A stretch of 64,000 nucleotides of DNA from Thermoanaerobaculia bacterium. Lineage in GTDB: Bacteria; Acidobacteriota; Thermoanaerobaculia; Multivoradales; Multivoraceae. A program made the position numbers and the translations under genes. Below the pieces are notes generated by a model that had not been told where the DNA came from, ran no database searches, and saw only the letters and a program-made list of their open reading frames with translations. Every line of letters starts with the position of its first letter. The first letter of the stretch is position 1. Shown in pieces: positions 35,528 through 43,271 of this stretch. The stretch covers positions 62,001 to 126,000 of the forward strand of contig JAJDUI010000008.1 of assembly GCA_022826745.1 (NCBI GenBank), read 5' to 3'.

Positions 35528-36985
35528 ATGGCCCCAGCCGACGCAGCCGACTTCCTCGACGCGCTCACGAACCGCCTCGGCGCCGACCGCGTCCTCACCG
35601 GCGCGGCCCCGATGGCGGCCTACGAGTCGGACGCGCTGACCGCGTTCCGGGCCCGGCCCCGCGCCGTTGTCCTCGTCGATTCCGCCGAAGAAGTCGTCGA
35701 CATCGTGCGCCTCTGCGCGGCGGCTGAAGTGCCCTTCCTCGCCCGCGGCAGCGGCACGAGCCTGTCCGGCGGCTCGCTGCCGGTCGACGACGGCGTCGTC
35801 ATCGCGATGAACCGGCTCAACCGAATCCTCGAAGTCGACCCGGTGCGGCGGACCGCGGTGGTCGAGCCGGGAGTCGTCAACCTCGCGGTGTCCGACGCAG
35901 CGGAGCCCTACGGCCTCTACTACTCGCCGGATCCGTCGAGCCAGTCCGTGTGCACGATCGGCGGCAACCTGGCCTTCAACTCGGGCGGCGCGCACTGCCT
36001 GAAGTACGGAATGACGAGCAACCACGTGCTCGGTCTGGAGGTCGTACTCCCGGACGGGGAGGTGATCGAGATCGGCGGTGACAGCCTGGAGGGCGTCGGG
36101 CCCGACCTGGTCGGGCTGTTCGTCGGCTCCGAGGGGCTGTTCGGCATCGCCACGAAGATCACGCTGCGCCTGTTGCCGAAGCCCGAGACGTTCTTCACCC
36201 TGCTGGCGGCCTACGATTCGCTCGCGGCCGCGGGCGAGGCGGTGGCCGCCGTCGTCGCTTCGGGCCTGCTGCCTGGGGCGATGGAGATCATGGACAACCT
36301 GGCGATCGAGGCGGCCGAAGCGGCGGTCGGCGCCGGCTATCCGCTCGATGCCGAGGGCCTTCTGATCGTCGAACTCGAAGGCGAGGAGCAGCAGGTGGCG
36401 GCCGAGAGTGAACTGCTGCTGGAAGTCGTCAGGCAATCGAAGCCCTACTTCGAGCACATCGCCAGCGACCCGGATGACCGGATGCGCATCTGGAAGGGCC
36501 GCAAGAGCGCGTTTTCCGCGGTCGGACGGCTGAGCCCCGACTACATCGTCCAGGACGGAGTCGTGCCGCGGTCGCGGCTTGGCGAGGCGCTGACTGAGAT
36601 CCAGCGGTTGGGCGCGAAGCACGGGATCCGCGTGGCGAACGTCTTCCATGCCGGCGACGGCAACCTGCACCCGCTGATCCTCTTCGACGGCCGGGTCGAA
36701 GGCGAACTGGAGCGTGCCGAGGAACTGGCCGGCGAGATCCTCCGTCTCTGCATCGACCTGGGCGGCTCGATCACCGGCGAGCACGGCGTCGGCATGGAGA
36801 AGCGGCAGTACCTGGGCGAGATGTTCGACGACGCCGACCTGGACGCGATGCGCCGGATCCGCATGGCGATCGACCCCGGCGAGCTGGCGAACCGGGGCAA
36901 GATGTTCCCGGACGCGGAAGCGCCGGCGCTGCTCAGCCACGGTCCGCACCCTCTGGAGGCGGCCGGGGTCATCTCGCGCGAATGA
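35528..36985 (+). CDS. glcD: Glycolate oxidase FAD subunit GlcD
   Basis: The 485-aa FAD-linked oxidase has the PCMH-type FAD domain: [77 protein letters not shown]. The C-terminal cap contains [16 protein letters not shown] and [14 protein letters not shown]. It oxidises glycolate or D-lactate to the keto acid. glcE follows 40 bases later. GlcF (the iron-sulfur subunit) is not in the window, so the complex is incomplete here. Confidence 0.93.
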   Translation: MAPADAADFLDALTNRLGADRVLTGAAPMAAYESDALTAFRARPRAVVLVDSAEEVVDIVRLCAAAEVPFLARGSGTSLSGGSLPVDDGVVIAMNRLNRILEVDPVRRTAVVEPGVVNLAVSDAAEPYGLYYSPDPSSQSVCTIGGNLAFNSGGAHCLKYGMTSNHVLGLEVVLPDGEVIEIGGDSLEGVGPDLVGLFVGSEGLFGIATKITLRLLPKPETFFTLLAAYDSLAAAGEAVAAVVASGLLPGAMEIMDNLAIEAAEAAVGAGYPLDAEGLLIVELEGEEQQVAAESELLLEVVRQSKPYFEHIASDPDDRMRIWKGRKSAFSAVGRLSPDYIVQDGVVPRSRLGEALTEIQRLGAKHGIRVANVFHAGDGNLHPLILFDGRVEGELERAEELAGEILRLCIDLGGSITGEHGVGMEKRQYLGEMFDDADLDAMRRIRMAIDPGELANRGKMFPDAEAPALLSHGPHPLEAAGVISRE

Positions 36986-37025
36986 GGCGCAGCGGCGCGG
37001 CCTACAACGGAAGGCCAGGAGACCT

Positions 37026-38147
37026 GTGACCGGCGTTGTCCATCAGCCGGGTTCGGCGGCTGAGGTTGCCGAGGCCGTACGCGGTGCGGAACGGGTCGTG
37101 CCGCGGGGCGGCGGCACGAAGCCGGCGCTGGCCGTCGTGGACGGCGCTGAAGTGATCGACGTGTCGGCGCTCAGCGGCATCACCGAGTACCTGCCCAGCG
37201 AGTACACGGTGACGGCCCTGGCCGGCACGCCGCTCGCCGACGTCGAGACGCGGCTCCAGGCCGAAGGGCAGTACCTGCCATTCGACCCGCTGCTCGTCGA
37301 CGCCGGCAGCACGGTCGGCGGCGCGGTTGCCGCGGGCGCGAACGGCCCCGGCCGGCTGCGCTACGGCGGGCTGCGCGACTTCCTGCTCGCCGTGGCCTTC
37401 GTCGACGGCCGGGGCGAGATCGTCCGCGGCGGCGCCAAGGTCGTCAAGAACGCCGCCGGCTTCGACCTGCCGAAGCTCATGGTCGGCAGCCTGGGTCGCC
37501 TGGGTGTCCTCACCGAGTGCACGTTCAAGGTCTTTCCGCACCCGGAGAGCTGCGCCACCGTGCGCGTCGCCGGCATGGCGCTGGACGAGGCCCTCGAGGC
37601 CGCCGGCCGCGTAGGGTCCGGCGCGGTCGAACTGGAGTGCCTCGACCTGATGCACGGCCTGGCCGGCTGGGACCTGGAGATCCGCATCGGAGGCCGCAGC
37701 TTTGCCCTGGACGCTCGTCTCAAGCGCGCCGCCGATCTTCTCGACACGGACGTCACCACTCTCTCGGGCGACGCCGACGCGACGCACTGGCGCAGCCGCC
37801 GCGAGTTCGGCTGGGCTCCGCCGGACGCCGCCGTCCTCAAGCTCCCCGTGACGCCGGCCACGGCGGCAGTCCTGGAGCAGGTTCTGGCCGACCTCGACGC
37901 TTCCCACGTAGCCAGGGTCTACAGCGCCGGCATCCAGCAGGCGTTCATCGCCTGGCCTGCGACGCGCGTAGCCGACCTTCCATCCCTTGACCGGGCCCTC
38001 GCACACTCGAAGCTGACGGCGCTCGCGCTGCGCGCACCGGTCGACGCTTTGAACCAGCCGATCCTCGGCTACCGCACCGGCGGCGAGTTGCTACGTCGGG
38101 TCGAGCAGGCCCTCGACCCGGCCGGCCGCTTCGGCCGCCTGGGCTGA
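37026..38147 (+). CDS. glcE: Glycolate oxidase FAD-binding subunit GlcE
   Basis: The 373-aa protein has FAD-domain segments RVVPRGGGTKPAL, VTALAGTPLADVETRL, DPLLVDAGSTVGGAVAAGANGPGRLRYGGLRDFLLAV and AKVVKNAAGFDLPKLMVGSLGRLGVL. These are the GlcE pattern and are distinct from GlcD. The GTG start is chosen because AGGAG (37017-37021) precedes it and it gives the family's N-terminus. Normally GlcE pairs with GlcD and GlcF to oxidise glycolate at the membrane. Confidence 0.92.
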   Translation: MTGVVHQPGSAAEVAEAVRGAERVVPRGGGTKPALAVVDGAEVIDVSALSGITEYLPSEYTVTALAGTPLADVETRLQAEGQYLPFDPLLVDAGSTVGGAVAAGANGPGRLRYGGLRDFLLAVAFVDGRGEIVRGGAKVVKNAAGFDLPKLMVGSLGRLGVLTECTFKVFPHPESCATVRVAGMALDEALEAAGRVGSGAVELECLDLMHGLAGWDLEIRIGGRSFALDARLKRAADLLDTDVTTLSGDADATHWRSRREFGWAPPDAAVLKLPVTPATAAVLEQVLADLDASHVARVYSAGIQQAFIAWPATRVADLPSLDRALAHSKLTALALRAPVDALNQPILGYRTGGELLRRVEQALDPAGRFGRLG

Positions 38148-38198
38148 ACACCGGTTGCGCCGACCTCTGGCCGGCCTGGGACGCCACGGACGCCCGGG

Positions 38199-38204
38199 TA
38201 GAAT
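38199..38204 (+). promoter_or_regulatory. Putative -10 box upstream of the nucleotidyltransferase
   Basis: TAGAAT in a GC-rich context lies 39 bases before ATG 38244. Confidence 0.35.
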
Positions 38205-38243
38205 CGACAGCGCCAGGGATCGCTTGCGACCTAGGCGCTAGGT

Positions 38244-38588
38244 ATGCGGACCATGCTCACCCTCGACTCGAAAGAACAGACGTGGCTTGACGGGTACAGG
38301 CAGGCCCTGAAGCGCGAACACGCCGACGCCGTGCTGTGCCTGGTCGTGTACGGCTCCAAGGCGCGCGGCGACTCGCATGACGAGAGCGACCTCGATCTCC
38401 TCCTCATCGTCCAAGACTCCGCCTCCGACATGAAGAAGGCCCTCCGCCGCATCGGCCACGAACTGGCTGCCCCCCTAGTCGTTCTGCCGTCCATCATGGC
38501 CTACACCGAAGGGGAGTGGAACCAGCTCGAGCTCTACCGTTCGGCCTACCATGCCGCTGTTGAGCGCGAAGGCGTCGCGGTACTTTGA
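38244..38588 (+). CDS. MNT-type nucleotidyltransferase domain protein
   Basis: The 114-aa protein has the minimal nucleotidyltransferase motif VYGSKARGDSHDESDLDLLLIV, that is G-S-x-A-R-G-D with the D-x-D metal pair. Such proteins usually act as the antitoxin or AMPylating partner of a HEPN toxin. No HEPN gene is next to it; the following genes encode a small membrane protein, a 97-aa protein and a PIN protein. It opens the accessory island. Confidence 0.8.
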   Translation: MRTMLTLDSKEQTWLDGYRQALKREHADAVLCLVVYGSKARGDSHDESDLDLLLIVQDSASDMKKALRRIGHELAAPLVVLPSIMAYTEGEWNQLELYRSAYHAAVEREGVAVL

Positions 38589-38634
38589 ACAGGGCAAGGG
38601 GCTGCCTCGGCCAGCCGCTGTGACGGGCGCGTAG

Positions 38635-38662
38635 CGTCAAGGGAAGTTGACGTTTGAACGTC
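38635..38662. promoter_or_regulatory. Overlapping inverted repeats, putative operator
   Basis: CGTCAA-6 bases-TTGACG (38635-38652) overlaps GACGTT-TG-AACGTC (38649-38662). Both are perfect dyads, upstream of the small gene at 38692. They fit a dimeric repressor site or overlapping sites; binding is not shown. Confidence 0.35.
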
Positions 38663-38691
38663 GCCGTTTCGCTGGCTGCTAGTGTTCCCAC

Positions 38692-38835
38692 ATGAGTCAG
38701 GAGCCTGGGAACGATCCGGCTGCGGCTACGGACTTCGAGCGTCTGCCGACGCGAGCGGATCTCTGGAAGGTAGGGATCGGTGTCGTAGCGGTCAACGCAA
38801 CGCTCACGACCGTAGTGATCCGGCTGTTGGTCTGA
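38692..38835 (+). CDS. Small single-pass membrane protein (47 aa)
   Basis: The frame reads MSQEPGNDPAAATDFERLP, then TRADLWKVGIGVVAVNATLTT, then VVIRLLV and stop. An acidic soluble part is followed by one hydrophobic helix. It has no recognisable family. It sits 39 bases before the 97-aa gene and 5 bases after a TAGTGT box (38681-38686) that could give a leaderless start. The same-strand spacing suggests it belongs to a three-gene module with the 97-aa and PIN genes. Confidence 0.5.
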   Translation: MSQEPGNDPAAATDFERLPTRADLWKVGIGVVAVNATLTTVVIRLLV

Positions 38836-38874
38836 TCGGCGGTCGCCGGCGATTCTCTGGAACGGACACTGAAG

Positions 38875-39168
38875 ATGGACGTCAAAGAGGCGGTAGGAAG
38901 CGCCAAGCAGTACCTCGGGGAGATCTTCTCCGGTGAGAAGATCACCCACGTCGGTCTCGAAGAGGTCGTCTTCGACGACGCAGAGAACTGCTGGAAGATC
39001 ACTCTGGGGTTCTTTCGCCCATGGGATCTGGGCATGGAGCAGAGTCTTCTGAATCCGCTGTCCCGGATCGACAGACAGTCGCGGCGGACGTACAAGATCG
39101 TGCAGATCGACGACGCCAGCGGCGAAGCCGTGTCGATCACCAACCGTCACCCTTCTACGGCTGCCTGA
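38875..39168 (+). CDS. 97-aa protein of unknown function, PIN partner
   Basis: The sequence is mixed alpha/beta. An N-terminal helix (VKEAVGSAKQYLGEIF) is followed by strands THVGLEEVVFDDAENCWKITL, GFFRPWD, and a final YKIVQIDDASGEAVSITNR. The last segments look like a small single-domain beta-sheet protein and not a DNA-binding antitoxin. The stop is 3 bases before the PIN gene, so the two are coupled. It is a possible antitoxin or cofactor for the PIN nuclease. Confidence 0.55.
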   Translation: MDVKEAVGSAKQYLGEIFSGEKITHVGLEEVVFDDAENCWKITLGFFRPWDLGMEQSLLNPLSRIDRQSRRTYKIVQIDDASGEAVSITNRHPSTAA

Positions 39169-39171
39169 GTC

Positions 39172-39633
39172 GTGCCGGCCACAGCGTTCTTCGTTGACGC
39201 CAATCTGCTCGTGCTCTTCGTGGCCGGCATCGTCGATCAAGCACTGATCGGGAAACACCGGCGACTGCGCGAGTTTTCCGTGGCCGACTACGAGAGGCTA
39301 CGAAGCCTGATCGCAGCTGTAGAGCGGGTTCTGGTAACGCCGAACACACTCACCGAGGCGTCCAATCTGCTCGGGCAGCACGGGGAACCTGAGCGCTCGG
39401 GGCTTCTCGACGGCCTCCGCTACGTCATCGAGGAGAGTCGGGAGATTGTCGTTGCGAGCGCTGAAGCAGCGCGAAGCCCCGTCTTTCGGCGCCTGGGATT
39501 AACCGACGCGGCGTTGTTTGAATCGGCGACGGCCGAGCGGCCGCTACTGACCGTTGACCTCGACCTGTACCTGGCGGTTTGCTCAAGAGATGCGGGAGCG
39601 GTCGAGAACTTCAACTACTCCCGTGATCTGTGA
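39172..39633 (+). CDS. PIN-domain protein, putative ribonuclease
   Basis: The 153-aa protein has the acidic set expected of a PIN nuclease: D in FFVDANLLVLFV, E in TPNTLTEASNLL, D in GLTDAALFE and D in LLTVDLDLYLA. It is larger than most VapC toxins. It starts at GTG, 3 bases after the 97-aa gene. No VapB- or PhD-type antitoxin precedes it; the 97-aa protein would take that place if this is a toxin module. Confidence 0.75.
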   Translation: MPATAFFVDANLLVLFVAGIVDQALIGKHRRLREFSVADYERLRSLIAAVERVLVTPNTLTEASNLLGQHGEPERSGLLDGLRYVIEESREIVVASAEAARSPVFRRLGLTDAALFESATAERPLLTVDLDLYLAVCSRDAGAVENFNYSRDL

Positions 39634-39635
39634 TC

Positions 39636-40137
39636 CAGAGGCCGAATCGTCTCGTTAGGCGCCCGAAGCTCCATCTCGCGGATACGGGCGTTGGCACCGG
39701 CTTATGGGAGAGGTCCGGCCGGCCTGATGGCGGACGAACCTCTGCTCGGGCAGCTACTCGAGACTCATCGTCCCCCTGGAACCCCGGCCTCGGGCCGGCC
39801 GGCACGACACCGCTTTGGGCTTCTTCCACTACTGCGACCGGGACGGTTTCGAGGTCGACATCGTGATCGAGCAGGGGCTGGCCGCCGTGGCGCGCGTCGA
39901 AATCAAGGCCGCCGCCACGGTCAGATCGTCCGACTTACGGGGTCTCCTCAAGCTGCCGAAACGGTAGGCGACCGCATCGCCGGCGGAGTGATCCTCTACG
40001 ACGGTGAACTGACCGCACGCTTCGGAGACCGGCTCCACGCCGTGCCTGTGCGCCGGCTGTGGGAGACGGTGTGGCCCGGGCTTCGCCTGTCGGATCGCCC
40101 CTCGGTCTGGCTGATCCGAACAATGATCTCTAGCTAG
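39636..40137 (+). pseudogene. Remnant of an AAA-type ATPase/DUF4143 protein C-terminus
   Basis: DUF4143 segments occur in order but in different frames: RRPKLHLADTGVGTGL (about 39657), LGQLLETH (about 39745), FFHYCDRDGFEVDIVIEQG then VEIKAAATVRSSDLRGLLKL (39821-39961), and, after a one-base frame change at about 39964, GDRIAGGVILYDGELTARFGDRLHAVPVRRLWE to 40137. The N-terminal ATPase domain is absent. At least three frame breaks make this a decayed gene. Such proteins are usual in islands and act as DNA-linked or toxin-like elements. Confidence 0.7.
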
Positions 40138-40362
40138 CCTCGTCGGATCGGCCGTGGCCCAGGACGTTTCTCCGGCTGCCTTGCGACCGGCACCTTCCTG
40201 GTCATGGGGTGGTCTTGCTCGCCCTAGCCTCGTGGGATTCCCGAAGAACCCGATCTGCGAGCTCGGTACTTCTCTAGCGAGCCCAGAGAGCCGCAGTTGG
40301 AGAGCTACGAAGAGGTACACAGTAGGGCGGACATGCCGAAGGGTTGCGCCTCGGGCCGCTAT

Positions 40363-40403
40363 CCTGTATCGTCTGTCCTACACGGTAGGCGTCGTATCGG
40401 AGG
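40363..40403 (+). promoter_or_regulatory. Putative promoter/operator of the GHKL operon
   Basis: TATCCT and TATCGT boxes are followed by a perfect dyad CCTAC-ACG-GTAGG (40377-40389), then GGAGG (40399-40403) 5 bases before ATG 40409. The dyad just after the -10-like boxes would suit repression of the two-gene operon. Confidence 0.35.
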
Positions 40404-40408
40404 CTGAT

Positions 40409-41065
40409 ATGGAGATACAGGAATACATCGAGCATGTGCTCAGGCGGGCTGAGGATCGGCTCGCCGAACGGCTGAAGGAGGCAGTGGAGGGCCGCCAGTA
40501 CGCCGCTGCGGCTGAACTCGCCTCCGTCACGGAAAAGGTCCGGGACTTGGTTCAGTCCGTGGGCAGCGGGGAGCGAAGCCGCGAACAAGGGACGGCGCTC
40601 TCAGGTAGTGCGGAGCCTCGTGCCCGCCGTACAGCGAAAGCTAGAGCCTCAGCCAGTCCGTCCTTGAGCGCTCCTGAGCGGAGGGCAAACCGGCGATACC
40701 CGAGGTTCGTTCGCTCAGAGGGTCGTTTGGTCAAGGTTGGATGGTCCAAGAAGGACGGAGCGGAGTACGAGCACCGCGCCTCTGAGGTCTCTGTCTGGGC
40801 CGTAGTAGCGGCGCTTCGGGATCTGGAGTCAAGGGAGTTCTCCATGGACCAGTTGATGCCCGTTGATGATGGAGGTGGGACGGAAGTCCCCTCCTATCAG
40901 GTGTACCTGATCGTGGCTTGGCTGCGGTCCCTTGGTGCGGTGCGAAGAGCAGGCCGGGGCGGCTATGTGGCCGTCCCCGACTGCCTGTCTGTTGCCATGA
41001 TGGAAGAACACTGGCGCGCGTTGGAGGGGGATTCAAGCGCGAAGGGAGGAACGAACAGTGAGTGA
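40409..41065 (+). CDS. Unknown protein with helical N-terminus and winged-helix-like C-terminus
   Basis: The protein has 218 aa. Residues 1-50 are a charged amphipathic helix region (YIEHVLRRAEDRLAERLKEA). A variable Arg/Ala/Ser linker follows. A C-terminal globular domain begins RRYPRFVRSEGRLVKVGWSK and continues VWAVVAALRDLESREFSMDQLMPV and YQVYLIVAWLRSLGAVRRAGRGGYVA. The last part has the helix-helix-helix-wing pattern of a winged helix. I do not recognise the family. It overlaps the GHKL ATPase gene by 8 bases and should be its partner. Arginine codons AGA and AGG are frequent, unlike the host genes. Confidence 0.6.
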   Translation: MEIQEYIEHVLRRAEDRLAERLKEAVEGRQYAAAAELASVTEKVRDLVQSVGSGERSREQGTALSGSAEPRARRTAKARASASPSLSAPERRANRRYPRFVRSEGRLVKVGWSKKDGAEYEHRASEVSVWAVVAALRDLESREFSMDQLMPVDDGGGTEVPSYQVYLIVAWLRSLGAVRRAGRGGYVAVPDCLSVAMMEEHWRALEGDSSAKGGTNSE

Positions 41066-43271
41066 CGCGAGAAACCGGGAGTTGGCGCTGAGGCTTCTCC
41101 GGGCTGATTCGGAGGCCGAGGTGGTGGGGATCCTCGAGCAGGAAGGCCTGTGGCGCGACGCCAAGTGCTGGCGGCTCTATGGGGATCGTGACGGGAACTT
41201 CTCGGTGATCGGGAATCAGCAAAGCCGTCCAGAGGCAGCTCTCGTAGAGAAGATCGTCAACTCGGTTGACGCCCGGCTAATGAAGGAGTGCCTCGAACGT
41301 GGCATCGATCCGACTTCTGCGGACGCTCCCCAGTCGGTGCGCGAAGCAGTGGCGAGGTTTGTTGATGGCGTCGAACCGGGTAGCGAAACGGCGGGCGAGG
41401 TTCGATTCTGGCCTCGCCAGACGCAACGGGAGCAAGCTCGGCAGATTACCCTCGCCGTGACTGGCTCGAAGCCACGGCAGGCGGGAGGATCGTCGATAAC
41501 GGTCGTCGACCTGGGAGAGGGCCAGCATCCGGAGAAGATGCCGGAGACCTTCCTGTCGATCGACCGCGAGAACAAGCTGCGCATTCCGTTTGTGCAAGGC
41601 AAGTTCAACATGGGCGGCACCGGTGCACTTAAGTTCTGTGGGCGCAGCGGGCTGCAGTTGGTCATCACTCGGCGATGTCCGGGGATAGTCGAGGCCGATT
41701 GCGAAGCGGAATCACGTTGGGGATTCACCGTCGCTCGGAGAGAACGGCCGGTCGAAGGCGCAGGGGAGATCCGTAACTCGGTCTATCGCTACCTCGCTCC
41801 GGTTGGAGCTGAGGAGAAGCCTGGGCTTGGTGGTGTCCTGCAGTTCTCCGCTGCGGACATCGAAGCCCTTCCAGAGAAGAACGAGGCGTACGCCCGGAGT
41901 CTGTCCTGGGGATCAGTCTTGAAGCTCTACGAGTACGACATGAAAGGGTTTGGCAGCCATGCACTGATGAAGGGCGGGCTCTTGGGCCGCCTCGAGCTGA
42001 TGCTGCCAGGGATAGCGCTTCCGGTGAGAGTCCATGAGTGTCGCTCATTCGGGGGAGATCCGAGAAGGAGCTTCGAGACGACATTGCTCGGCCTCTCGGC
42101 GCGTCTCGAAGCCAATCGGGCTAACAATCTTGAGGAGGGCTTCCCTACGTCAGGTCTGATACAGCTTGCCGACCAGGACCTCCCTGTCGAGATCTACGCG
42201 TTCAAGCCGAAGAGGGCGGACGCGTACCGCTCGACCGAAGGAATCGTGTTCACGATCAACGGCCAGACACACGGGGCGATTTCCAAGGCCTTTTTCTCCC
42301 GGAGGAGAGTGAAGATGGGACGCCTTGCGGACTCCCTGTTGCTAATGGTCGACTGCTCCAGGCTGTCCGTGGATGCTCGAGAAGACCTGTTCATGAACAG
42401 CCGCGATCGGCTTAGCAACGGGGAGCTTCGAAAGGCGATCGAGAGTGAGATGGAGGAGCTCGTCGGTCGCCATCACGGTCTTAGAGAGCTACGCGACCGC
42501 CGTAGGGCGGAGGAGATCGCGCAAAGACTCGAGGACTCGAAGCCGTTGGAGGACGTACTCGATACGCTCCTGCGGTCATCTCCTAGCTTCGTCCTGCACG
42601 ATGGGGTGGCCAACTGGAGTATCCTCCTTCCGGAGGGCCTAGAAGTTGGTGATGAAGTGACGCTGCAGTGCACAGTTGCAGATGACTCGCTGATAGACCC
42701 CTTCGTGAACTTGGTCGAGATCTCTATCGTGCCGAAGGGACAGAGAAAGTCCGGGAAGAGGACTAGGCGCGAGCGTCGACTGGACTTTGGCGATGCGACC
42801 GATGGAAGCGGTCAGGGTGGCAAGGGACATGACAGTGAGGCAGGGATCCGACTTCCCCACATTGAGACCCTTAGAGAGAGGGACCCGAGATGGAGCGAGA
42901 GGGGATTCGACCACTACACCGGGTGCGAAGTGGTCGACGATTCGGACGTCGAAAAGGCGGCCAACGGGAGAGACCTGACCTTCTACGTGAACATGTCGAA
43001 TCGGGCTTTGGAGACGGATCTGAAAGACAGTCGCGAGGACGCGAGGGTCGTTGAGGCGAAGTTCGTGTATGCAAACGTGCTCGTAGGTCTCGGACTTCTG
43101 AATGACCCTCGGCAGGATGGAGACGACGCGGCGGAATCCATGGACACGGCCGAGACGCGTGTGGCTTCTACGACAAGGGCTCTGGCGCCCCTTCTGCTTC
43201 CCATGATCGACTTCCTCGGATCACTGGGTCCTGAAGACGTTTCGGCAGGGGGCGTCGGCGACGAGGACTAA
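41058..43271 (+). CDS. GHKL-fold ATPase, MORC/MutL/HSP90-like
   Basis: The 737-aa protein has all GHKL motifs: N-box E64-K-I-V-N68-S-V-D71-A, G1 D151-L-G-E-G155 and G2 G181-KFNMGGTGALKF. A transducer-like region follows (FTINGQTHGAISKAFFSRRRVKMGRLADSLLL; LFMNSRDRLSNGE). The C-terminus (VNMSNRALETDL; EAKFVYANVLVGLGLL) is unrecognised. No kinase histidine or response-regulator gene is nearby, so it is not a sensor kinase. GTG is set by GGGAGGA 7 bases upstream. Proteins of this type occur with methyltransferases in restriction-like systems. It converges on a DNA methyltransferase with a 4-base stop overlap. Composition is less GC-rich and AGA/AGG codons are common, so it was probably acquired. 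Confidence 0.8.
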   Translation: MSDARNRELALRLLRADSEAEVVGILEQEGLWRDAKCWRLYGDRDGNFSVIGNQQSRPEAALVEKIVNSVDARLMKECLERGIDPTSADAPQSVREAVARFVDGVEPGSETAGEVRFWPRQTQREQARQITLAVTGSKPRQAGGSSITVVDLGEGQHPEKMPETFLSIDRENKLRIPFVQGKFNMGGTGALKFCGRSGLQLVITRRCPGIVEADCEAESRWGFTVARRERPVEGAGEIRNSVYRYLAPVGAEEKPGLGGVLQFSAADIEALPEKNEAYARSLSWGSVLKLYEYDMKGFGSHALMKGGLLGRLELMLPGIALPVRVHECRSFGGDPRRSFETTLLGLSARLEANRANNLEEGFPTSGLIQLADQDLPVEIYAFKPKRADAYRSTEGIVFTINGQTHGAISKAFFSRRRVKMGRLADSLLLMVDCSRLSVDAREDLFMNSRDRLSNGELRKAIESEMEELVGRHHGLRELRDRRRAEEIAQRLEDSKPLEDVLDTLLRSSPSFVLHDGVANWSILLPEGLEVGDEVTLQCTVADDSLIDPFVNLVEISIVPKGQRKSGKRTRRERRLDFGDATDGSGQGGKGHDSEAGIRLPHIETLRERDPRWSERGFDHYTGCEVVDDSDVEKAANGRDLTFYVNMSNRALETDLKDSREDARVVEAKFVYANVLVGLGLLNDPRQDGDDAAESMDTAETRVASTTRALAPLLLPMIDFLGSLGPEDVSAGGVGDED

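Noticed and set aside
39630-39866. A separate small gene at the start of the DUF4143 remnant
   Set aside because: Only the first 25 codons resemble anything (the DUF4143 PKL-x-x-x-DTG segment). The rest is out of frame, so it is part of the pseudogene.
41058-43271. GHKL protein as a histidine kinase
   Set aside because: There is no dimerisation histidine, sensor domain or response regulator nearby, and the N-box and G-boxes fit MutL/MORC/HSP90-type ATPases better.
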